Positions 8,221-16,910 of a DNA stretch of 64,000 nucleotides are shown one piece after another. Location of the stretch: assembly GCF_022436705.1 (NCBI RefSeq), contig NZ_JAKUHT010000003.1:186001-250000 (forward strand), read 5' to 3'. The notes below the pieces were generated by a model. The model did not search any database, was not told where the DNA came from, and was given only the letters and a program-made list of their open reading frames with translations. A program made the translations under genes and the position numbers. The DNA comes from Nocardioides sp. CFH 31398 (GTDB lineage: Bacteria > Actinomycetota > Actinomycetes > Propionibacteriales > Nocardioidaceae). Positions within the stretch are counted from its first letter, which is position 1. Each line of letters begins with the position of its first letter.

Positions 8221-9767
8221 GCAGCCCCGCGACCGGACGTCTCCACGGGGTCGGGCTCGGCCCCGGCGACCCGGAGCTCATCACCCTCAAGGCGGCCCGG
8301 CTCATCGGCGCCGCCGACGTCGTGGCCTACCACGCGGGCGTCGGCAAGCAGTCCCACGCGCGCTCGATCGCCGCCGACCTGATCCCCGACGACGCGATCG
8401 AGGAGGAGCTGCGCTACCCCGTCACGACCGGCACGACCGACCACCCGCAGGGTTACACCGGCGCGCTCGCCGACTTCTACGCCGAGGCCGCCGCCCGCCT
8501 CGCCGCGCACCTCGAGGCGGGCCGCGACGTGGTGGTGCTCGCCGAGGGCGACCCGCTGTTCTACGGCTCGTTCATGTACCTCCACGACCGGCTCGCCGAC
8601 CGCTTCCCCACCGAGGTCGTGCCGGGCGTGCCCGCCTTCGCCGCGGCGGCCGCGGGCGCCGCGCTGCCGCTCGTCCGCCAGACCGACGTCCTCACCGTGC
8701 TGCCCGGCACCCTGCCCGCCCCCGAGCTGGCGCGCCGGCTCGCCGACACCGACGGCGCGGTGGTGATGAAGCTGGGCCGCACGTTCCCCGCCGTCCGCCA
8801 GGCGCTCGTCGAGGCGGGACGCCTGGACGACGCGACGTACGTCGAGCGCGCCTCGACCGCGCAGGAGCGGACCATGCCGGCCGCCGAGGTGGACCCGGCG
8901 AGCGTCCCCTACCTCTCGCTGCTGCTCGTCGAAGGCGACAGCCGCAACGGACGCCGCAGCCGCGACGTCGCTCCCCCGGTCGCTGAGCCCGAGCCGGTCG
9001 CCGTCCCCGGGTCGGACCGGGCGGCCGAGCTGCTCGTCGTCGGGCTGGGCCCCGGCCCGGACACCTGGCTGACCCCGGAGGCCTCGTCGGCCCTGGCGGA
9101 GGTCGAGCACGTCGTCGGCTACGCGCCGTACGTCGACCGGGTGCCGCAGCGCGCCGGTCTCACGCGGCACGCGTCGGGCAACACCGTCGAGCTCGACCGC
9201 GCCCGGCTCGCCCTCGACCTGGCGCGCCGCGGCGAGCGCGTGGCGGTGGTCTCCGGCGGGGACGCCGGCGTGTTCGGGATGGCGACGGCGGTCTTCGAGG
9301 CCGTCGCCGCGGACCCGGCCTACGACGACGTGCCGGTGCGGGTGCTGCCGGGCGTCTCGGCCGTGCAGGCCGTCGCGGCCCGGGCCGGGGCCCCGGTGGG
9401 GGCCGACTTCGCGGTGATGTCGCTGTCGGACCGGCTCAAGCCCTGGTCGCTGGTCGAGCGGCGCCTCCGCGCCGTTGCCGAGGCCGACCTCGTGCTCGCG
9501 GTCTACAACCCCGCCTCCCGGTCGCGGACCGACCAGGTGGCCAAGGCCTGCGCCGTGCTCGGCGAGGTGCGCGCTCCCGACACCGTCGTCGTGGTGGGCC
9601 GTGACGTCGGCCGGGCCGAGGAGTCGCTGACGGTCACCACCCTCGGCGACCTCGACCCCGCGAGCATCGACATGAAGTGCCTGCTCATCGTCGGCTCGTC
9701 GGCCACCCGCGTCACCCGCGGCGGCCGGGTCTGGTCGCCGCGATCGACGGACCCGGGCACCTCCTGA
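8217..9767 (+). CDS. cobIJ: CobIJ, fused precorrin-2 C20- and precorrin-3B C17-methyltransferase
   Basis: This is a two-domain SAM-dependent enzyme of 516 residues. Residues about 1-245 form the CobI/CbiL domain (GVGLGPGDPELITLKA, VLAEGDPLFYGS) and residues about 265-510 the CobJ/CbiH domain (LLVVGLGPGPDTWLTPEA, VSGGDAGVFGMA, VYNPASRSR). CobI methylates C-20 of precorrin-2; CobJ methylates C-17 with ring contraction. The fusion is common in Actinobacteria. The GTG at 8217 overlaps the cobH stop. The hinge near residues 245-265 is proline- and charge-rich. Downstream lies a repetitive element rather than another gene of the unit. Confidence 0.95.
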   Translation: MSSPATGRLHGVGLGPGDPELITLKAARLIGAADVVAYHAGVGKQSHARSIAADLIPDDAIEEELRYPVTTGTTDHPQGYTGALADFYAEAAARLAAHLEAGRDVVVLAEGDPLFYGSFMYLHDRLADRFPTEVVPGVPAFAAAAAGAALPLVRQTDVLTVLPGTLPAPELARRLADTDGAVVMKLGRTFPAVRQALVEAGRLDDATYVERASTAQERTMPAAEVDPASVPYLSLLLVEGDSRNGRRSRDVAPPVAEPEPVAVPGSDRAAELLVVGLGPGPDTWLTPEASSALAEVEHVVGYAPYVDRVPQRAGLTRHASGNTVELDRARLALDLARRGERVAVVSGGDAGVFGMATAVFEAVAADPAYDDVPVRVLPGVSAVQAVAARAGAPVGADFAVMSLSDRLKPWSLVERRLRAVAEADLVLAVYNPASRSRTDQVAKACAVLGEVRAPDTVVVVGRDVGRAEESLTVTTLGDLDPASIDMKCLLIVGSSATRVTRGGRVWSPRSTDPGTS

Positions 9768-9770
9768 CGA

Positions 9771-9839
9771 CCGGCGGTCTCGACGCGCTCGTCGCCCAGG
9801 GGCTCCTCGCTGCTCGACCACCTCACTCACCGGTGGTCG
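9771..9839. repeat. 69-bp direct repeat, copy 1, with long palindrome
   Basis: A 69-bp sequence starting CCGGCGGTCTCGACGCGCTC recurs 182 bp downstream with a single mismatch. Copy 1 also begins a palindromic element: GGTCTCGACG at 9776-9785 pairs with CGTCGAGACC at 9871-9880, and CTGCTCGACCACC at 9810-9822 pairs with GGTGGTCGAGCAG at 9832-9844. It lies in the 3'-to-3' gap between cobIJ and cobM and may also work as a bidirectional terminator. Confidence 0.9.
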
Positions 9840-9952
9840 AGCAGTGAGCGAGCGCCAGCGAGCGAACGTCCGTCGAGACCCCGCCCGCCGCCACCCGGAG
9901 GCCGAGGTCTCGACAGGCTCGACCGACGGTGGTCGCGCACCCCTGGCGATGC

Positions 9953-10021
9953 CCGGCGGTCTCGACGCGCTCGTCGCCCAGGGGCTCCTCGCTGCTCGAC
10001 CACCTCACGCACCGGTGGTCG
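9953..10021. repeat. 69-bp direct repeat, copy 2, overlapping the cobM 3' end
   Basis: This is the second copy of the 69-bp repeat (68 of 69 bases identical). Its last 17 bases, from 10005, supply the stop codon and final residues of the reverse-strand cobM gene. Between the copies, 9908-9930 holds another related fragment, GGTCTCGACAGGCTCGACC. Confidence 0.88.
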
Positions 10022-10757
10022 GGCGGGGGCGGGCGGCGTCGTACAGGTGGGACTCGCCGCCGCCGGTGGTGCCGAGCACCCGGCCGACGATGATGACGGC
10101 GGCCTGGCGCAGCCCGGCGTCCTCGACCTGCGCGCCGATGTCGGCGAGGGTGCCGCGCAGCACCAGCTCGCCGGGCTGGCTGGCGCGGAAGACGACGACG
10201 GCGGGGCAGTCCGCGCCGTAGTACGGCGCCAGCCGCTCGGCGAGCTCGGTGGTGCGGGTGACGGCGAGGTGCAGCACGAGGGTCGCGCCGGTGGCCGCGA
10301 ACGCCTCCAGCGACTCGCCGTCCGGCATCGGCGTCGAGCGGGCCTGGGCGCGCGTCAGCACCACCGACTGCGCCAGCAGCGGCACGGTCAGCTCGGCCCC
10401 GACCAGCGCCGTCGCGGCGGCGTACGACGGCACGCCGGGCGTCACGTCCCACGCCACGCCCGCGGCGGCGAGGCGGCGGGTCTGCTCGGCCAGCGCCGAG
10501 TAGACCGACGGGTCGCCCGAGGTCAGCCGCACGACCGCCAGTCCCTCGGCGGCGGCCTCGACGAGCACCGCGGTGATGCGGTCGAGGTCGAGGGCCTGGC
10601 TGTCGACCAGCCGGGCCTCCGGGGAGCAGTGCGTCAGGACCTCGGGGTCGAGGTAGGTCCCCGGGTAGACGACCACGTCGGCGGCCGCGAGCAGCCGCGT
10701 GGCCCGCACGGTCAGCAGGTCGGCGGCCCCGGGCCCGGCCCCCACGAAGTGGATCAC
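10005..10757 (-). CDS. cobM: CobM, precorrin-4 C11-methyltransferase
   Basis: CobM transfers a methyl group from SAM to C-11 of precorrin-4. The 250-residue protein starts at a GTG that overlaps the cobL stop (GTGA) and reads VIHFVGAGPGAADLLTVRAT, the SAM-binding glycine-rich start of the tetrapyrrole methylase fold. Further motifs are VVYPGTYLDPEVL, RLTSGDPSVYSA and TPGVPSYAAATALVG. The last residues, RPRPTTGA, are encoded by the end of a dispersed repeat. It forms a two-gene reverse unit with cobL. Confidence 0.95.
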   Translation of the reverse strand: MIHFVGAGPGAADLLTVRATRLLAAADVVVYPGTYLDPEVLTHCSPEARLVDSQALDLDRITAVLVEAAAEGLAVVRLTSGDPSVYSALAEQTRRLAAAGVAWDVTPGVPSYAAATALVGAELTVPLLAQSVVLTRAQARSTPMPDGESLEAFAATGATLVLHLAVTRTTELAERLAPYYGADCPAVVVFRASQPGELVLRGTLADIGAQVEDAGLRQAAVIIVGRVLGTTGGGESHLYDAARPRPTTGA

Positions 10758-11953
10758 GCCGACCACGCCCACTGGGTGACCGTGCGCGCCGGCGTCCAGC
10801 CCGTCATCGAGCCCAGCGGGGCCGCGGTCTCGACCCCGTGGCGGGTGAGCTCCCCGCCGTGCTCGGCGTACGCGCGGGCCACGAGGGTCTCCGACTCGAC
10901 CGTCACCGCGTGCGCGACCAGCCGCCCCCCGGGGCGCAGCGCCGCGAGGCAGGCGTCGAGCACGCCGGGCGCCGTCAGCCCGCCACCGACGAAGACCGCG
11001 TCCGGCCCGTCGAGACCGGCCAGCGCGTCCGGCGCGGGCCCCCGCACGACCTCGAGGCCGGGGACGCCGAGCGCGGCGGCGTTGCGCGCGACGCGCTCGG
11101 CCCGGTCGGGGTGCCGCTCGACCGCGACGGTGCGGCAGGTGGGGTGGGCGCGGGCCCACTCGATGCCGACCGAGCCCGCCCCGGCGCCGACGTCCCACAG
11201 CAGCTGCCCGGGCTGGGGGGCGAGCCGCGCCAAGGCCGACGCGCGGAGGTCCCGCTTGGTGAGCTGGCCGTCGTGCTCGTAGGCGTCGTCCGGGAGACCG
11301 GCCGCCCAGCCGCCGAGCACCGGGCCGAGGCATTCGAGGGCGAGCACGTGCAGGCGCGGGCCCTCGCCGGACCACGTGGCCGCGGTGGCCTCGTGACGCG
11401 ACTCAGTGGCCGCGCCCAGGTCGCCGAGCACCGTCATCCGGGTCGCGCCGTAGCCGGACGAGACGAGCAGCGCCGCGACCGCCGCGGGGGTGTGCTCGTC
11501 GGAGGACAGGACCACGACGCGGGCGCCGGGCGACAGCGCGCGCCGCAGCAGGTCGACGTCGCGACCGACCAGGGTGAGCGTCGTCGTGGTCTCCGCGGCC
11601 CACCCCATCCGGGCGCGGGCGAGCGCGACCGACGAGACCGCCGGGTGGACGACGACGGCGTCGGCGCCCAGGAGGTCGACGAGGGTGGTCCCGATCCCGG
11701 ACACGAACGGGTCGCCCGACGCGAGCGCGACGACCGAGGCGTCGCCGACGGACACCAGCAGGGCGGGCAGCCCCTCCCGCAGCGGCGAGGGCCACGGCTC
11801 GCGCCGCTGCCCGGGCACGTCGGGCACGAGCGCCAGGTGTCGTGCCCCGCCGAGCAGCACGTCGGCTCCGAGCACCCGCGTCCGCAGCGGCTCGGGGACA
11901 CCCGGCCAGCCGTCGGCACCCAGACCGACGACGTGGATCCTCGGGCCCGGCAC
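10754..11953 (-). CDS. cobL: CobL, precorrin-6Y C5,15-methyltransferase (decarboxylating)
   Basis: CobL methylates C-5 and C-15 of precorrin-6Y and decarboxylates the C-12 acetate. The 399-residue protein has an N-terminal CbiE domain (IHVVGLGADGWPG, VALASGDPFVSGIG) and a C-terminal CbiT domain with the SAM motif LLWDVGAGAGSVGIEWAR near residues 245-262 and DAVFVGGGLTAPGVLDA. The reverse frame runs open 80 codons further upstream, but that part overlaps the oppositely oriented B12 riboswitch and is not tetrapyrrole-methylase-like. The GTG at 11953, directly before PGPRIHVVG, is therefore chosen. It faces away from the chelatase gene across a shared intergenic region. Confidence 0.93.
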   Translation of the reverse strand: MPGPRIHVVGLGADGWPGVPEPLRTRVLGADVLLGGARHLALVPDVPGQRREPWPSPLREGLPALLVSVGDASVVALASGDPFVSGIGTTLVDLLGADAVVVHPAVSSVALARARMGWAAETTTTLTLVGRDVDLLRRALSPGARVVVLSSDEHTPAAVAALLVSSGYGATRMTVLGDLGAATESRHEATAATWSGEGPRLHVLALECLGPVLGGWAAGLPDDAYEHDGQLTKRDLRASALARLAPQPGQLLWDVGAGAGSVGIEWARAHPTCRTVAVERHPDRAERVARNAAALGVPGLEVVRGPAPDALAGLDGPDAVFVGGGLTAPGVLDACLAALRPGGRLVAHAVTVESETLVARAYAEHGGELTRHGVETAAPLGSMTGWTPARTVTQWAWSA

Positions 11954-12004
11954 GACGGCGACCCTAGGACAACCGACCGCCGGGACGGCGGGCGACCGGG
12001 TGCC

Positions 12005-12184
12005 GGTAGCGTCACCCGGGACAGGCACGAGGTGCCCACGGGCCCGGGGAGACAACCGGCGCCACGGGGAGAATCTGGGAAGCCGGTGAGAATCCGGCAC
12101 AGGGCCCGCTGCGGTGACCTGCGGCGCCGCCGGCTCGACGAGAGCCGGGCACGGCGCACGTGGGAAGTCCGAAGACCGGCCTCG
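12005..12184 (+). promoter_or_regulatory. Cobalamin riboswitch upstream of the chelatase operon
   Basis: The core reads GGGAAGCCGGTGAGAATCCG, then GCACAGGGCCCGCTGCGGTG and, distally, GGGAAGTCCGAAGACCGGCC. These match the conserved blocks of cobalamin riboswitches. The distal block ends about 40 nt before the chelatase start. The long peripheral arm between 12120 and 12155 (GCCGGCTCGACGAGAGCCGG) can form its own hairpin. Confidence 0.92.
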
Positions 12185-12222
12185 CGCCCCCATCTTCTTG
12201 GCGATGCGAGCGGGAGCCCCAC

Positions 12223-14301
12223 GTGCCAGTGCACTACCCCTTCTCTGCCGTCGTCACCTCCGGTGACGACGACCCCCTGGCGTTGGCCCTCGTGCTGACC
12301 ACGATCTCGCCGGCGATCGGCGGGGTGCTGGTCCGCGGCGAGAAGGGCACCGCGAAGTCGACGATCGTCCGGGCCCTCGCCGGCGTGCTGCCACCGATCG
12401 ACGTCGTCGCGGGCGACCGGTTCTCCTCCGACCCGGCCGACCCCGCGCCGCGGTCCCCCGACGGTCCGTTCGGCCCGGACGCCGAGGTCGAGACCCGGCC
12501 CGTCCGCCTGGTGGAGCTGCCCGTCGGCGCCACCGAGGACCGCGTCCTCGGCTCCCTGCACCTCGAGCGGGCGCTCAGCGAGGGCCGGGCGGAGTACGAG
12601 CCCGGGCTGCTGGCCCGCGCGCACCGCGGCGTGCTGTACGTCGACGAGGTCAACCTGCTGCACGACCACCTGGTCGACCTGCTCCTCGACGCCGCCGCCA
12701 TGGGCTCCTCCACCGTCGAGCGCGACGGGGTCTCCGTCGTCCACGACGCCCGGTTCGTCCTCGTCGGCACCATGAACCCCGAGGAGGGCGAGCTCCGCCC
12801 CCAGCTGCTGGACCGCTTCGGGCTGACCGTCGAGGTCGCCGCGCCGCGCGACCCCGCGCTGCGGGTCGAGGTGGTGCGCCGCCGGATGGCCTACGACGCC
12901 GACCCCGACGGCTTCGTCGCGTCGTACGCCGACGCCGAGGCCGCGCTGACCGACCGGATCCGCGCCGCCCGGGACGCCGTCGCCGACGTCGTGCTGTCCG
13001 ACGCCGCGCTGCTGAGGATCGCCGAGATCTGCGCCGCCTTCGAGGTCGACGGCATGCGTGCCGACCTGGTGCTGGCCCGCGCCGCGGTGGCGCACGCCGC
13101 CTGGCACGGCCGCGACCGCGTCGCCCGCCCCGACATCCGCGCCGCCGCGATCCTCGCGCTGCCGCACCGGCGGCGGCGCAACCCCTTCGACGCCCCCGGC
13201 ATCGACACCGACCTCCTCGACGCGCTCCTCGACGGCTTCGAGCCGGAGCCCCCCGAGCCGGAGCCCGAGCCGGAGCCCGGCCCCGACCAGGGCCCCGGGC
13301 CCGACGGGGGTCCCGACGCCGTGCCGACCGACGACACGACCGGCGGGCCCGACCCGTCACCCGGGCAGGGCCCGGACCAGACGGGCCAGACCCAAGACCG
13401 GGCCCCCGACGGCACCGACGGCTCCGAGGCCCCCGGGCGTCCGGCCGGCTCCGATGCTCCCGGGGGTTCCGCCGGGGCCGGCACCACCGCCGCGGTCGGG
13501 ACGCCGTACCGGCCGCGGCTGTTCACCGTCGGCGGCACCGGGGCCGGCGAGACCGGCCGCCGCAGCCGGGCGGTGACGGAGTCGGGCCGGCGCACCGGCG
13601 CGCGGCGCCGCGAGCCCGGGGCGGGCGGGTCGGTCGACCTCGTGCAGACGGTCCGGGCCGCCGCCCCCCACCAGGGGCGGCGCGGCCGCACCGGTGGTCG
13701 CCTGCGGCTCGACCCCGACGACCTGCGGGTCGCGACGCGGGAGGGTCGCGAGTCGAACCTCGTGCTGTTCTGCGTCGACGCCTCCGGCTCGATGGCGGCC
13801 CGCAAGCGGATGGAGCAGGTCAAGACCGCGATCCTGTCGCTGCTCCTCGACGCCTACCAGCGGCGCGACAAGGTCGGCCTGATCACCTTCCGGGGCGCGG
13901 ACGCCGACCTGGCGCTCCCGCCGACCCACTCGGTCGACATCGCCGCCACCCGGCTGGCGGAGCTGCCCGCGGGCGGCCGGACGCCGCTCGCCGAGGGCCT
14001 CCTGCTCACCGACCGGGTGCTGGCCCGGGAGCGCGTCCGGGACCCGCGCCGTCGTCCGCTGCTGGTGCTGGTCACCGACGGCCGGGCCACCGCCGGCGCC
14101 GACGCCGTCGCCCGGTCCCGGCAGGTGGCCGACCACCTCGCCGCCGCCGGGGTCGCGAGCCTCGTCGTCGACTGCGAGGCCGGTCCGATGCGTCTCGGGC
14201 TGGCGAGCACGCTGGCGGAGCACCTCGGCGCCGAGCACGTCCCGGTCGCGGAGGTCAGCGCGCAGGCGCTGACCAGCGTCGTCCGGGACCGGGTCGCGTG
14301 A
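12223..14301 (+). CDS. ChlI/ChlD-type cobaltochelatase subunit (AAA+ and VWA domains fused)
   Basis: This is the ATPase and metal-handling partner of CobN, in the fused magnesium-chelatase-like form used by many Actinobacteria in place of CobS and CobT. It has 692 residues. The N-terminal AAA+ domain has Walker A GEKGTAKST near residues 39-47, VLYVDEVNLLHDHL, and GTMNPEEGELRPQLLDRFGL. Residues about 345-425 are an acidic proline-rich linker. The C-terminal VWA domain carries the MIDAS motif CVDASGSMAARKR near residue 518 and VTDGRATAGAD. The GTG at 12223 with GGGAG upstream is chosen over a GTG two codons later. Its stop overlaps bluB (GTGA). Confidence 0.93.
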   Translation: MPVHYPFSAVVTSGDDDPLALALVLTTISPAIGGVLVRGEKGTAKSTIVRALAGVLPPIDVVAGDRFSSDPADPAPRSPDGPFGPDAEVETRPVRLVELPVGATEDRVLGSLHLERALSEGRAEYEPGLLARAHRGVLYVDEVNLLHDHLVDLLLDAAAMGSSTVERDGVSVVHDARFVLVGTMNPEEGELRPQLLDRFGLTVEVAAPRDPALRVEVVRRRMAYDADPDGFVASYADAEAALTDRIRAARDAVADVVLSDAALLRIAEICAAFEVDGMRADLVLARAAVAHAAWHGRDRVARPDIRAAAILALPHRRRRNPFDAPGIDTDLLDALLDGFEPEPPEPEPEPEPGPDQGPGPDGGPDAVPTDDTTGGPDPSPGQGPDQTGQTQDRAPDGTDGSEAPGRPAGSDAPGGSAGAGTTAAVGTPYRPRLFTVGGTGAGETGRRSRAVTESGRRTGARRREPGAGGSVDLVQTVRAAAPHQGRRGRTGGRLRLDPDDLRVATREGRESNLVLFCVDASGSMAARKRMEQVKTAILSLLLDAYQRRDKVGLITFRGADADLALPPTHSVDIAATRLAELPAGGRTPLAEGLLLTDRVLARERVRDPRRRPLLVLVTDGRATAGADAVARSRQVADHLAAAGVASLVVDCEAGPMRLGLASTLAEHLGAEHVPVAEVSAQALTSVVRDRVA

Positions 14302-14939
14302 ACGTCTACGAGGCCATCGAGCGGCGCCGCGACGTGCGCACGGAGTTCACCGGCGAGGTCGTGGACGACGCCGTGCTGACCCGCGTCCTCGGGGCCGCGC
14401 ACCGGGCGCCGAGCGTCGGCATGAGCCAGCCGTGGGACTTCGTCGTCGTCCGCGACCCGGCCACCCTGGCGGCGTTCGCCGACCACGTGGCCCAGGAGCG
14501 GGAGGCCTACGCCGCCGAGCTGCCGCCCGAGCGCGCCGAGCGGTTGGCGCCGATCACCGTCGAGGGTGTCCGGCGCGCCGGCACGGGGGTGGTCGTCACC
14601 CACGACCCCGACCGCGGCGGCCCGCAGGTCCTCGGACGGCGGACCGTGCCGGGCACCGGGCTGGCCTCGACCTACCTGGCCGTCCAGAACCTCTGGCTCG
14701 CCGCGACCGCGGAGGGCCTCGGCGTGGGCTGGGTGTCCTTCTACCGCGAGGAGCGGCTGCGGGCGCTCGTCGGCGCCCCGGCGCGGGTGCAGGTCGTGGC
14801 CTGGCTGTGCGTCGGTCCGGTCACCTCGCTGGCCGAGGTCCCCGACCTGGAACGCCACCACTGGCGCAGCCGCCGACCGCTGGCGGACGCCGTCCACACC
14901 GAGCGCTGGTCCGACCAGCACGAGAGCGAAGGAGCCTGA
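14298..14939 (+). CDS. bluB: BluB, 5,6-dimethylbenzimidazole synthase
   Basis: BluB breaks down reduced FMN with oxygen to form dimethylbenzimidazole, the lower ligand of B12. The 213-residue nitroreductase-fold protein has IERRRDVRTEFTGE at the N-terminus, RAPSVGMSQPWDFVVV and LGVGWVSFY, all typical of BluB rather than generic nitroreductases. The GTG start overlaps the chelatase stop. CobT, which activates dimethylbenzimidazole, lies 4.6 kb downstream, so the locus can make its own lower ligand aerobically. Confidence 0.93.
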   Translation: MNVYEAIERRRDVRTEFTGEVVDDAVLTRVLGAAHRAPSVGMSQPWDFVVVRDPATLAAFADHVAQEREAYAAELPPERAERLAPITVEGVRRAGTGVVVTHDPDRGGPQVLGRRTVPGTGLASTYLAVQNLWLAATAEGLGVGWVSFYREERLRALVGAPARVQVVAWLCVGPVTSLAEVPDLERHHWRSRRPLADAVHTERWSDQHESEGA

Positions 14940-14940
14940 G

Positions 14941-15555
14941 ATGCCGCAGGGCAAGGTCGAGGTCGTGCCCGACGACGGGCTGACGACGGCGCAGCGGCGG
15001 CGGCTGCCGCTGCTGATGGTCCACACCGGCGACGGCAAGGGAAAGTCGACCGCGGCGTTCGGCCTGGCCATGCGCGCGTGGAACCAGGGCTGGGACGTCG
15101 GGGTGTTCCAGTTCGTGAAGTCCGCGAAGTGGCGCATCGGCGAGCAGACCGTCCTCGAGCGGCTCGGCGAGCTGCACGAGGCCACCGGCGAGGGCGGACC
15201 GGTGACCTGGCACAAGATGGGCGCCGGGTGGTCGTGGTCGCGCAAGGCCGGCGACGAGACCGACCACGCCGCCGACGCCGCCGAGGGCTGGGCCGAGGTC
15301 CGGCGGGCGATCGCCGAGGAGCGCCACGACCTCTACGTGCTCGACGAGTTCACCTACCCCATGGAGTGGGGCTGGGTGGACGTCGAGGAGGTGGTCGCCA
15401 CCCTGCGCGACCGGCCCGGGCGGCAGTACGTCGTCGTCACCGGTCGCCGCGCGCACCCCGCGCTGGTCGAGGCGGCCGACCTCGTCACCGAGATGACGAA
15501 GGTCAAGCACCAGATGGACCGCGGTCAGAAGGGCCAGAAGGGCATCGAGTGGTGA
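14941..15555 (+). CDS. cobO: CobO, corrinoid adenosyltransferase
   Basis: CobO adenosylates cob(I)yrinic acid a,c-diamide using ATP. The 204-residue protein has the CobA/CobO-type P-loop GDGKGKST near residues 30-37, and VFQFVKSAKWRIGE, YVLDEFTYPM and VVTGRRAHPALVEAADLVTE, all conserved in the family. The ATG is one base after the bluB stop, with a GAAGGAG ribosome site inside bluB. Its stop overlaps the GTG of cobB. Confidence 0.96.
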   Translation: MPQGKVEVVPDDGLTTAQRRRLPLLMVHTGDGKGKSTAAFGLAMRAWNQGWDVGVFQFVKSAKWRIGEQTVLERLGELHEATGEGGPVTWHKMGAGWSWSRKAGDETDHAADAAEGWAEVRRAIAEERHDLYVLDEFTYPMEWGWVDVEEVVATLRDRPGRQYVVVTGRRAHPALVEAADLVTEMTKVKHQMDRGQKGQKGIEW

Positions 15556-16910
15556 GGCTCCCCCGCCTCGTCGTCGCCGCCCCCGCCACCGGGCAGGGCA
15601 AGACGACCGTGGCGACCGGCCTGATGGCCGCGCTGCGGCGCCGCGGGCTCGCCGTCTCGGGCCACAAGGTCGGGCCCGACTACATCGACCCCGGCTACCA
15701 CGCGCTGGCCTGCGGACGGCCCGGCCGCAACCTCGACCCGCACCTCGTCGGCGAGGACCGGGTCGTCCCGCTGCTCCTGCACGGCGCCGCCGTCCCCGCA
15801 CCCGCCGACGTCGCGGTCGTCGAGGGCGTCATGGGGCTGTTCGACGGCAAGGTCGGGGGCCGCGGCTTCTCCTCCACCGCCCACGTCGCGGCCCTCACCG
15901 CCTCCCCCGTCGTGCTGGTCGTCGACGTGTCCCGGTCCTCGCGCACCCTGGGCGCCGTCGTCCACGGCCTCGCGACGTACGACGACGACGTGCACGTCGC
16001 CGGCGTGGTGCTCAACCAGGTCGGCTCGCCCCGGCTCGTGGAGGAGATCAGCGACGCCGTCCGCCTGCCGGTGCTCGGGGCCCTGCCCCGCGACCCCGGC
16101 CTGGCGGTGCCGTCGCGGCACCTGGGGCTCGTGCCCGCCGCGGAGCGCGCCGAGGCCGAGGCGACCCTCGACGCGCTGGCCGCGCGCGTCGAGGAGCACG
16201 TCGACCTCGACGCCGTCCTCGCCCTCGCCCGCGCCGCGCCGGACCTGGACGCCGCGGCCTGGGACCCGGCCGCGGAGGTCGCACCGCCGTCCGCCGCGCG
16301 CCCCCGGGTCGCCGTGGCCGGCGGGCGCGCGTTCACGTTCTCCTACGCGGAGACCACGGAGCTGCTGACGGCCGCGGGCTGCGAGGTCGTCGTCTTCGAC
16401 CCCACCCGCGACCCCCTGCCCGAGCGGACGGCCGGGATCTACCTGGGCGGCGGCTTCCCCGAGGTCCACGCCGCGTCGCTGGCCGGGAACCACGCCCTGC
16501 TCACCGCCGTGCGGGACGCCGTCACGGCCGGCGTCCCCACCGTCGCCGAGTGCGCCGGGCTGCTCTACCTGTGCCGCACCCTCGACGACACCGCCATGGT
16601 CGGCGCCCTCGACGCGACCGCCGCGATGGCGGAGCGGCTGACCCTGCGCTACCCCACCGCCGTCGCCGCGGCCGACACCCTGCTGACCCGGGCGGGCGAG
16701 GAGGTCACCGGCCACGAGTTCCACCGCACCCTCACCGCCCCCGAGGCCGGCGACGTGCCGGCCTGGCGGATCGGGGACGACGTCGTCGGGCACGCGGGGC
16801 CCACCCTGCACGCGTCGTACCTGCACACCCACTGGGCGGGCCACCCCCGCCTGGCGCAGCGGTTCGCGGACGCCGTCCACGCCCACGAGGCCACGCGGGC
16901 GGCCCCGTGA
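15552..16910 (+). CDS. cobB: CobB, hydrogenobyrinic/cobyrinic acid a,c-diamide synthase
   Basis: CobB amidates the a and c carboxylates with glutamine-derived ammonia and ATP. The 452-residue enzyme has an N-terminal dethiobiotin-synthetase-like ATPase domain with ATGQGKTTVATGL near residues 10-22 and GHKVGPDYIDPGYH, and a C-terminal triad glutamine amidotransferase domain with GGGFPEVHAASLAGN and the nucleophile cysteine in VAECAGLLYL. The GTG overlaps the cobO stop; an adjacent in-frame GTG one codon upstream is equally possible. Its end overlaps cobC. Confidence 0.95.
   Translation: MRLPRLVVAAPATGQGKTTVATGLMAALRRRGLAVSGHKVGPDYIDPGYHALACGRPGRNLDPHLVGEDRVVPLLLHGAAVPAPADVAVVEGVMGLFDGKVGGRGFSSTAHVAALTASPVVLVVDVSRSSRTLGAVVHGLATYDDDVHVAGVVLNQVGSPRLVEEISDAVRLPVLGALPRDPGLAVPSRHLGLVPAAERAEAEATLDALAARVEEHVDLDAVLALARAAPDLDAAAWDPAAEVAPPSAARPRVAVAGGRAFTFSYAETTELLTAAGCEVVVFDPTRDPLPERTAGIYLGGGFPEVHAASLAGNHALLTAVRDAVTAGVPTVAECAGLLYLCRTLDDTAMVGALDATAAMAERLTLRYPTAVAAADTLLTRAGEEVTGHEFHRTLTAPEAGDVPAWRIGDDVVGHAGPTLHASYLHTHWAGHPRLAQRFADAVHAHEATRAAP

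Noticed and set aside
10005..11375. A 456-codon reverse frame spanning cobM and part of cobL
   Set aside because: Only its last 250 codons are CobM; the upstream part is a shadow of cobL in another frame.
11954..12193. Eighty-codon N-terminal extension of CobL
   Set aside because: It overlaps the opposite-strand cobalamin riboswitch and has no similarity to tetrapyrrole methylases.
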